A DNA stretch of 64,000 nucleotides from Strigops habroptila (taxonomy: Eukaryota; Chordata; Aves; Psittaciformes; Psittacidae). Below, piece after piece: positions 47,925 to 64,000 of this stretch. The stretch's first letter is position 1, and each line of letters opens with the position of its first letter. Where the stretch lies: assembly GCF_004027225.2 (NCBI RefSeq), contig NC_044278.2, positions 100,742,743 through 100,806,742 on the forward strand, read 5' to 3'. Made by a program: the position numbers and the translations under genes. The notes beneath the pieces are model-generated. The model was not told where the DNA came from. It made no database searches and saw only the letters and a program-made list of their open reading frames with translations.

Positions 47925-49058
47925 GTGCGCAGCGAGGCTCCGGGGCCCGGGCTGGGGCAGCCCGCTCCGGGCAAGAGGCGGGGGGCAAGCCGCAAAGCAG
48001 GGCCGAGGGAAACCTGTCCCTAGGAAAGGGCACAGCGGCTCCTAGCCGGGCTTCCAGCTCAGGTCGCACATTCCCGGCCGGGCTGGTACTCCCTAGCAGT
48101 CTCCTTGCAGCAGGGAGCCTCCTGCCTGTGAAAAGAGGTGGTGTAACGAGGACTGGGTTGGATGTTCTTGTGGTGCTGGAAGCCGCTCATGAACTTTCCC
48201 GTTGCAGTTTTTGGAGCAGAAGTATGGCTATTTCCATTGCAAAGAATGCAAGACCAGATGGGAGAGTGCTTACGTGTGGTGCATTTCTGGAAGCAACAAG
48301 GTAGTTAACGAGTCATTCCTTGCCCCTGAGACTTGTAACAATGGCACCAAATCTGTGACAAATTGGATGCTTTGGCACAAATTTAGGTATTGAACACCCT
48401 GACTAAGTCTCTGTAGTAACCGAGGACGTGCTTTTTTCAGGTGTACTTCAAGCAGCTATGTCGCAAATGCCAAAAGGCCTTCAATCCCTATCGTGTGGAA
48501 GCAATCCAGTGCCAGGTGAGTTGCAGATGTCAGTATCCTGGTAAAACTGAGAGTATGTCATAAACTCTGATAGTTTACAATTGCTGAATCAGATACTAAC
48601 TTTCTCTGGAAGAGAACTTGCTTTCATCAAAGTGCGAGGAAATGTTATTTGGGAAAGGTGTAAGGGGGTAGGACTCCCTCTGCTGCAGATGGCTTACATG
48701 AATAGTTCATGCAATACTATGCCTAGCTACATGAAGGGTAGGGTTGTGTGCTTATAGCTGAGAAGGCTCTTACAGCTTAACTGCATAGGGTTTTTACCAC
48801 GAGCTCTTTTAAGTGTATCAGCCCAAATGTGTTTGATTAAGGAAAACAAAATATCACTCTAACATGAAGTGAGCACCTTTGATCTACTACCAATAGAATG
48901 TCTTGTTTCCTAAGACCTGTTCAAAGACGCGTTGTTCCTGCCCTCAGAAGAAAAGACATATTGATCTCAGGAGACCTCATCGCCAAGAACTCTGTGGCCG
49001 CTGCAAAGGCAAGAGGCTGTCCTGTGATAGCACTTACAGCTTCAAATACATTGTCTGA
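47343..49058 (+). CDS. ZAR1L: ZAR1L, zygote arrest 1-like (complete, four exons)
   Basis: ZAR1-family proteins are oocyte and early-embryo cytoplasmic RNA-binding proteins that control maternal mRNA storage and translation. Exons 47343-47924, 48208-48300, 48441-48515 and 48915-49058 give 894 nt (297 residues; human 321). All junctions fall between codons. The N-terminal family block RAQLQALLSQVSPGLAPRL, then AGVQVS and AVQCSLGPRTL, matches human ZAR1L. The C-terminal half of about 100 residues is the ZAR 3CxxC-type zinc-binding domain, with FHCKECKTRWESAYVWCISG, CRKCQKAFNPYRVE, CSCPQKKRHIDLRRPHRQ and LCGRCKGKRLSC. The start at 47343 (MESFVYPPF) is chosen because human begins MERFVRVPY. In-frame ATGs at 47337 and 47304 are alternatives. 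The gene is head to head with BRCA2, as in mammals. Confidence 0.95.
48208..48300 (+). CDS. ZAR1L: ZAR1L exon 2
   Basis: 93 nt encoding FLEQKYGYFHCKECK, then TRWESAYVWCISGSNK, the first Cys pair of the zinc domain. The acceptor is CGTTGCAG and the donor GTAGTT. Confidence 0.95.
48441..48515 (+). CDS. ZAR1L: ZAR1L exon 3
   Basis: 75 nt encoding VYFKQLCRKCQKAFNPYRVE, then AIQCQ. The acceptor is TTTTTCAG and the donor GTGAGT. Confidence 0.95.
48915..49058 (+). CDS. ZAR1L: ZAR1L exon 4 (terminal)
   Basis: 144 nt including TGA, encoding the last zinc ligands and ending SFKYIV, like human SFKYVM. The acceptor is TTTCCTAAG. Confidence 0.95.
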   Translation, partial: TCSKTRCSCPQKKRHIDLRRPHRQELCGRCKGKRLSCDSTYSFKYIV

Positions 49059-49206
49059 TCTGTCTGCCCTCCCTCTTCTGTTCTGCTTTGCTCTTTGTCA
49101 GCCTCTTACAATGTTTTGACTTTAGGCTTTTGACTTGGCATTGGATAATGGATAAAGACTTTTGTACTATTTATAAAATACGTAACTTAATTGTATATAT
49201 GCTGTG

Positions 49207-49212
49207 AATAAA
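49207..49212 (+). terminator. ZAR1L polyadenylation signal
   Basis: AATAAA lies about 150 nt past the ZAR1L stop, giving a short 3' UTR that ends near 49230. Confidence 0.75.
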
Positions 49213-49983
49213 GTTCAGTAGAAGTGTGCTATCCCTTAATTTCATCTTGCTGGGATGAAACAGGAAAGTATATCTGGAAGGAAACAGAACCTATTTTATT
49301 TCCTAAAGAAAATAGGTTTTGTTTTTAGTCTGCCTTTAGGAAGTGCTAAGATTAAAACTGTGACAGTGACTTTTTTTCCTTCAGTCACTCAAACTGAACT
49401 AATGTGGAAGATGCAAATGTTCTGCAGCATAATGTCTGGGGTAAATGAATCTGTGTCTCTTCCCACTGCCTCTGTCAAATGTATATTAAAAATCAGTTTG
49501 ATCAAAAACTATATGCCAGAAGATTATGCCTGTAACATACAAGGGAAGGGTGTATGTTCCACACATCCTCCAAGTGAGGAGGGGAGGAGCTTTTTGAGCT
49601 GGGCTATCTGTGATAGAGTGTAACAAATTCTCTAGCTTAATGTGTCCTAAAAGAGGTAGAACAAGTCCTGCTGCCCCCAATTCAATACTGCTTTGTTCCT
49701 CAGAAGTTTTCTAGTCATATGATGTACCTCCAGCATAGGTGGCTTGAATGTAACTGGAGGGAGCAACTGAATGTGCTTTCATGGAGACAAAATGTGGTTG
49801 GGGGAATCCTAATTAAAGTCCCAGTGTTGTAGAAGCACAGTGGGGTATTACTGCAGTTCATATTGCCCTAGGGCTTTTGAGAGGCTTTGTTGGGAATATA
49901 CTGATTTCTGCTCTGACCGAAGTTTGGAAATGATGCTCAGAAAGCTAGATGGCTACATGACAGCTTTTGTTGTATCTGTGAGG

Positions 49984-50045
49984 AATCATAGACTGCTTTA
50001 GGGTGGAAGGAGCCTCTGGAGGTCTACATACTCAGTGAAGGAAAA
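49984..50045 (-). mobile_element. Possible CR1 3'-tail fragment
   Basis: AATCATAGACTGCTTTAGGG followed by TGGAAGGAGCC resembles the reverse complement of a CR1 3' end (AATCATAGAATGGTTTGGGT type). Very short, so tentative. Confidence 0.4.
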
Positions 50046-50049
50046 ATGG

Positions 50050-51045
50050 AATCAAGTTGCTTAATAGATTGTATTCCTCCTCCAGGACAGTAATGAGGGA
50101 TGTACAGCAGGTAGTCTGTCCTGTTCCACATCTTTACCAGTGATATGGAAGAGGCATGACAAACTTGTAAAGTTTGTAGGTGACATCAAACTGGGGGGAC
50201 CAGCTGATACATCCGAGGGCAGTACTTCCCTTTGGAGAGGTCTCAGCAGCCTGAAGGGATGGGCCAACAAGAGCCTTGTTATATTCAGTAGGGTCAAGAG
50301 GAAATTCCTACCTGTGCTTGGGGAGCACCCTTTGCAGTAGCACAGGCAGGGGACTGCTGGCAGGGGAGCAGCTTGCTGGAAATTGCCCTTGGCATTTGGT
50401 TGTCAGCGAGCTGGGTGTGGAGCCAGTAGTGGGCTGTGGCAGGAAAAGGGCAGCAGCAACATCCTTGGCTGTATGAAAGGAAGTTGGGGCAGCAGAAGCA
50501 AATGTCCCCCTTTACTCAGCACCCTTTACTCAGCACTTACTAGACCACATCAGGATAGATTACTATATCCAGTTTTGGGCTCTCTATATGAGATGGATGT
50601 TGATCAACTGTAAGGAGTCCAGTGGAGACCACCAAAGCTGGTCACAGGGCTGGAGCACTTGCTCTGTGAGGAGATGTTGAGGGAACTGGGCATACCCAGG
50701 CTGAAGCACTGAAGGGGGACCTAACAGTAGCTTGCCAGGTTATGGTTATTCAGGAAAGATGGAGCCAGGCCCAATGTGGCTCATGGTAGCTGCCTGAGAG
50801 AACACAGATAAAACTAGATGGATTCAGACTGAATAAAGGAAAAGCTTTTCCACCATGACAACACTCAAGTAGAACAGGTTGTCCAGGGAGGCTGTGCATT
50901 CTCCATCCTTGAACTTTTTCAAGACCCAGCTGGATAAAGGCCTGAGTAACCTGGTCTGATCTTATGGTTGACCCTGCTTCAAAGGGGAGACTGGGCTATG
51001 TGACCTCGAGTCCCTTCCCAACTGAATTTTCCTGTGACTATGATC
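50050..51045 (+). mobile_element. CR1 LINE 3' portion between ZAR1L and FRY
   Basis: The + strand resembles the CR1 reverse-transcriptase C terminus, with the active-site block degraded to FVGDIKLGGPAD (from FADDTKLGG). It continues through the CR1 3' region ('GAGGAGATGTTGAGGGAACT'-like, 'AGGTTGTCCAGGGAGGCTGT') to a decayed terminal repeat near 51040. Many stops and an insertion of about 200 nt relative to a typical copy near 50330-50470 are present. Confidence 0.88.
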
Positions 51046-51880
51046 TGTAAAATATATAGAATTTTGCAAAGTGGTAGAGCAGGTCTCAGCTTTCACCAAC
51101 CACTACAAATTTTTGCAGACCACCCCAGTTACAGATCTGAATAGCTTTCAAAAGTGAAATACACACTGGAATTTGAAGATGACTTTAACCATTGCAGATT
51201 ATATTACTCAGAAAAATAATTGTGTGATTTGCCTCGCATTTATTTTTGTCCTGCAACTACAACTGTGCTGCAGAGCCCTGTGGACTGCAAAATCAGGAAA
51301 CCTGTAAACGAAGTTGATTCCACCCCCTTGTACCAATACAAGTACTTTTCAAGATTCACATAAAATGGTGGAAGTGTTTTGAAAATGAAAAAGGGGTGAG
51401 GGAGAGATGGCTTTACTGTATTCTTGGAGCTGAGGCTGATATATCAGGCTAGACAACTTTTCCTTTGCCTTTAGCATAAGAAAAATACCCACCAAAATCT
51501 AAAATGAACAGGAGCATTACTGATGTTTTTAACAGAAACAAAACTTCACCTCTATTTTGGATTTTTTTTGTTATGAAACTGCTTTAGTCAGGGTCCTCTT
51601 CCTGGTTGAGTTGCAACTACAGACTGACAATAAACCCCTTACATTTCTCACTGGTATATTTCAGTGTAACAAATAGTTTCACTGTAAGTGATGGAAAAGG
51701 TGTCTTGGGGCTGCTGACCGTGGATACCATCTGCAGCAGTATAGATTCAGACAAGAACACAATCTTCACAACAAGCACATACTCTGTTGTGATTATATGT
51801 GACTTTTATATTTTAGTTAAATGGATGTACTGATCCAAATATCAACCAAAGTTACTTCACAAAAACGGTAAGTGTATTTA
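51046..51880. other. ZAR1L-FRY intergenic segment
   Basis: Non-coding DNA between the CR1 tail and the presumed FRY 3' UTR. TTTATT near 51242 could be a distal polyadenylation signal on the minus strand. Nothing else was recognised. Confidence 0.4.
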
Positions 51881-52992
51881 CAGAGTGAATAAGTTACATA
51901 GTTGTCAGAATAAAAGTGTCTCAGATGTGCAACAGATTTACATGCATACATTTAACACTGGACAGCAGTTAAATGTAAGAAAAAAACCATACAGGTATGA
52001 CTTTTATATATACATTACAAATAAAATAAGACATCTCTTTAAAGAAACTTAAGATGAGAACTTGCATTTCACGTTAATATTTTTACTTTCTATACTCAAA
52101 AATTTATGTTAAATAAAAATATGCATGCATAACAGTTCAAAAGATTTGACTCTGTGATGGGACTTTCTCCTACAAAATGGCAAGTTAAATTAGATCAACC
52201 ATCCTTTAATAGTATAAATATATTCATAAAAGCAACCCTCTAGTAAAAAGCAGCCAAGGTCCTTTAAAAAAAACAACAAAAAAAGAAAATCTATCAAGAC
52301 CATTCATGTTGCTCGGGGGGGCCTAAGAACAGACCTCTGCAATATGATCTAGTACCTTCAGAGACAGTAGCCTAGTAACATTAGGAAATGTACTTCATAG
52401 CAGCTTGTTGTTTTAAGATACAGTAATCATATTCAAATTACAGTGTACATTAAACTGTAGTCCATTTACAATTTGTTTCATATACACAGGCTCTCAGCTT
52501 TTGACCAACAAGTTTGTAAGATTCTGTGGCCAGCTTCATTCTGCCCATCTTTCACTCAACCAAATAAGAGAAAAAAGGAAAAAAATGTACATTTTTTTTT
52601 TTAAAACAAAAAAATATTATTTAGTGAAGGAAACATTGCACTTTTGCCAACCTAAAATTAATTTGCTATAAAGGAAGTATTGTTCAGTGTAGTAGGCTTT
52701 GGTATGCAATGGAAGTCACTTCTTCAGTAGTGAGTTGCAGTTGCTCAGTGAAATGCTAACTGATTTTTGTGCAACACAGAACAAAGGATGTTGTTCCAGA
52801 TGCTCTATGCTACCTTTGTCCTTACAGTATTGCTACACATTTGAAGTTCAGCCCATGTCTTTTTAGAAGAAATCCTAAATGTAACAAGAGTGAGTACAGT
52901 TTGACCAAACCTTTGTAAGGCTGAGAAGACATTGAGCCACCTCACTCCAACAGGGCAGCACTCCCAGCTTGAAAGAGGACACAAGAGTCCTG
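51881..52992 (-). other. FRY: Probable FRY 3' UTR
   Basis: AT-rich sequence directly beyond the FRY stop codon. The 3' limit is uncertain, because no clear minus-strand AATAAA lies close to the end of the segment. No other gene is visible here. Confidence 0.5.
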
Positions 52993-61099
<8,107 letters not shown>

Positions 61100-64000
61100 C
61101 TATGGTCCCAATAAGCACACCTCTGGTCTTATTGGCAGCCTAGAGTAATTGAATCTTTAGCCACAGGGAAAATCATAGCAACAGCTACCTTCTGATTTTT
61201 GGGGGCAAATTTTTATGGTGTGCAGCATGTTTTAAATATCCACCAACAATCTGAGTTTGCAAAGCCCACATCCATTAGCTTGTGGTGGGCTTTGGGATGA
61301 GCAAGGTTTAAGGAAGGTGTATACTGACTTTGGACTTACAGAGTAAACTGAATGTCTCATTGGGAGATAAATACTTATTTGAATTAGCAGTGCTAATTGA
61401 CAAGAATAAAAGGACCTTCTATGTGTCTCTTTTCCAGAGGAAAAAAAAAAAACCCAAATAAAACCAGTCTTTGACTAGATTCAAAAAAGCCTTTTTTAGG
61501 AAGATTGAAGAGTGTACTGATAGCTGTTCTCATCTGAGACTGTTACACTTGGACAGACAGCACAATGTCTGTTACAATATGTTGTCCAGTTAATCTTTTG
61601 TCTATCAATTGACTCCTACGTCCTTGAGACTCTGTTGCTCAATGTAGCATCAAAGCTTACAAATCAGAGACACATCCAAATCATGTAATCTGTTGCAAGA
61701 ATAAGGAGCAGGGGGAGAGGAGAAGACATTCTGGGACATGAAGCTTTCACCCAATTTCAGGAAAGTTGCTAGCTCTAGCAGCTGACCTAGACAACTTCTA
61801 TTTCAAGCTTCTTCAATGTCAGAATAAGCAATTTCTGCCTTTGCCCATTTTTAGTAACAGTAACAATAGTCAACAAATCATGTGCAATTATTTTGAAATG
61901 AGATCTGATTAGAGAAACTGGTGCCAAGTTAGTAACCAGCATCGGCAGGCACTTGTGACGCAACTGCTTGTGCTAATGCTGAATTTGGTCTTATGTCTTG
62001 TCTGTAGAGGGGACTATTTTCACTTCAACTTTTTTACCAAGTGGGGAGTTCTGAGAATCTAAGATTTCTGCCTTTGGTAGAGCAAGGCGTTGCTTTTTTC
62101 TCCTTACAATTATTTACAAACCTTTTCCAGAAGCAGCCAGGTTTTATGCTTAGCTGAGCAATTTTTTTTAGGCCAGAAGTCTTCAGCAGGATTTCAGGCC
62201 CTAGTCTAATCCTCAATGAGTTTAGGCAGGTTCCCTTGTGACTATCACTGTAAGACAAATGTTTTTTCCTATAATTATTAGATTCTTTAGCTTTCAGGTT
62301 GAGGGAGAAGAGGATAGGAAATGTAAGAAAACAAATACTTGACAGTCTAGGAGTAATTTTTCCTTGTCCCTTCCTAATCACACTCATCAGTTTCCCTGGA
62401 CTCTTCCTCCCATTACCCTTTTGTTGAATAAACAGATTATTTGTTGGGAAGCGCTTCTTCAACTGAGAGATGAATGAGAAGGGTCCTGTCAACTTCCAAG
62501 GAATAATGCATTTTGGGCTGAAGGAACAATGATGGGGAGAAACCAGGGACTCCTGAAGGAGTGAGAAACTTCTCTTTTCAGTCTATTTGATAAGCAGTAA
62601 AAATACTAACTGTGGCTTCACAAAACACACATTTAATTCTGAAACAGAGAACACCTAGCTGAAAAAACCCCACACAAGTGGAACATGACATTTACTAACT
62701 TTTAGATGCATTTAGGCCAGCTATTTGAGCTCAATTCACAGTTTATTTCTTCTCTTCAGCACTCTTTCTCCTCTACTTTTTCAAAAAAGAAAATGTAGAT
62801 GATCAGCATGCACATTCCAATAGTTACAACTCCCTATGCATACTTTATCTCTCTCTCCTGATGTACTTGCAAGAGAAGTAGTAGCATGTATTCCAGGTCT
62901 CTCTTTTTCAGGTTTGAGAATAGCTCACTTGTAACTTCCCTGTACACAATTACTATTACAGAAGAGACAGTATCTTATTTAAATGCACTGGAAGGTGCCT
63001 GTCACTTTTGCTGGTGCCAATGACAGGCGAGGGAAGATTGAACAGTTTTCCCACTGCCTGTGATTGCACCACAGGACTTATTAGCAAATTAGATTTGCTA
63101 ATAAGGTCAAGGAAACCCAAATGCAGGGGTGGCAAGGGCTTGGGATTCTTGGGAAATGGCATAGAAAATAAAAATCAGGGAAGTTCAAAGATAGGAAGAC
63201 AAATACATAGAAGTGGGAAAGAGAGGTTAAGATAAAACCAGAAGAAAATAAAGTGAACTGGGGGAGAAGACAAACTGAAACCAACATAAGAATAAAACAA
63301 AGTATTTGAAAAAAAATGGTTACAACAGTCAGTTGTGTGTTCTGAAAATGTCACCATTAACTTTTGTAAGTTAAAATACATGGAAAGAGGAGATGTCACT
63401 TTTTTCTACATGCTGTTGCTGCTTCCTGATTTTGGCTAATTCTTTCCAGCCTCCTCTCTTCCCCATCCCTCTATTCTTTTATCTACAAAAGAAAAAAAAA
63501 CTCCACAAAAAACCCCACAAAATAACATTTCTCAATTCATTCTATGCCACTAAGATACCAGCTGTTTCTTATACTTAATATATTACGTAATAGAAATGTT
63601 TGCTGATGGTGCTGACTTCTGAAAAGATTGATCTGTTAACTAGAATCAACACACTGAATATATATACTTATGTACATATATAGGCACATGTGCATGTAAA
63701 ACTCGTTCAAAAGTGGTATTTTGCCTTAGCTATAAGTACTTATCTACAGCATAAATTATTTCACTGGCCATTTTACAATCATTATTTCATAACTACTAAT
63801 CTAAGTGTATTTCAGCCAGGCAAATCTTGCTGTTGGGCAGACCGAGTCTGTAACAGCCGTAGATAAAATGGGTATAATGTGGAAATGCAGTACTCCAGAG
63901 GTGATTTTCAGAGACTCTGTGCTGTGGGCAACTGCTGCTGAAAGATCTTTCTAAAAGGGAGAGCACGCGCAACCCAGACAGAGTTAGCTCTGCTTCCTTG
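61100..64000 (-). other. FRY intron (partial)
   Basis: AT-rich sequence with no exon I could support. A perfect 12-bp stem hairpin lies at 63077-63105 and an AT-rich TATATA stretch at about 63658-63682. Confidence 0.5.
63077..63105. repeat. Perfect inverted repeat (12-bp arms, 5-nt loop)
   Basis: CTTATTAGCAAA and TTTGCTAATAAG are exact reverse complements separated by TTAGA. The function is unknown; it lies in a FRY intron. Confidence 0.85.

Noticed and set aside
47648-48069. Additional open frames overlapping ZAR1L exon 1
   Set aside because: These are shadows of the GC-rich ZAR1L linker in other frames, with Arg/Pro-rich low-complexity translation.
61339-61400. Possible upstream FRY exon ending at a GTAAGT-like donor
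   Set aside because: The donor is good, but joining it to the exon at 61099 either breaks the frame with an early stop or gives a translation unlike FRY.
62034-62492. 152-residue minus-strand open frame
   Set aside because: It starts with an arbitrary Met, has no splice context that fits FRY, and has no recognisable domain or biased codon pattern.

Overview
The window is vertebrate nuclear DNA, most likely from a bird and probably a neognath. The evidence is split genes with GT-AG introns, several fragments of CR1 (chicken repeat 1) LINEs, and one decayed ERVL-type endogenous retrovirus with an avian-style LTR. The coding content is a syntenic block also known around human BRCA2. In order along the + strand it holds N4BP2L1 (3' end only, + strand), BRCA2 (complete, - strand), ZAR1L (complete, + strand) and FRY (3' end only, - strand). 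I cannot name the species from sequence alone.

Layout. About 1-4.7 kb carries the last two coding exons and the 3' UTR of N4BP2L1, which converges tail to tail on BRCA2. About 4.9-43 kb is BRCA2. I placed all 26 coding exons (human numbering 2-27) and the probable non-coding exon 1. The coding lengths sum to 10,197 nt, or 3,398 residues plus stop, and the reading phase is kept at every junction. The BRCA2 introns hold three CR1 fragments. About 42.5-43.2 kb is a GC-rich promoter island. About 44.2-46.5 kb is a truncated ERVL provirus lying between the head-to-head BRCA2 and ZAR1L genes. ZAR1L occupies 47.3-49.2 kb in four exons and encodes 297 residues. A CR1 3' end lies at 50-51 kb. About 51.9-61.1 kb holds the FRY 3' UTR and its last five recognisable coding exons, including a probable 18-nt microexon. 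The rest, to 64 kb, reads as FRY intron.

Roles. BRCA2 loads RAD51 in homologous recombination. ZAR1L is an oocyte and early-embryo zinc-finger RNA-binding protein. FRY is a giant scaffold for NDR/LATS-class kinases and microtubules. N4BP2L1 is a P-loop kinase-like protein. They are neighbours by conserved synteny, not parts of one pathway.

I did not find an undescribed molecular system. The observations most worth a second look are the FRY microexon, a GC-AG intron in FRY, six rather than eight BRC repeats in BRCA2, loss of the SP site at the C-terminal RAD51-binding region, and the retroviral LTR between two divergent promoters. Comparisons with human proteins and exon lengths are from memory, not from a database search.
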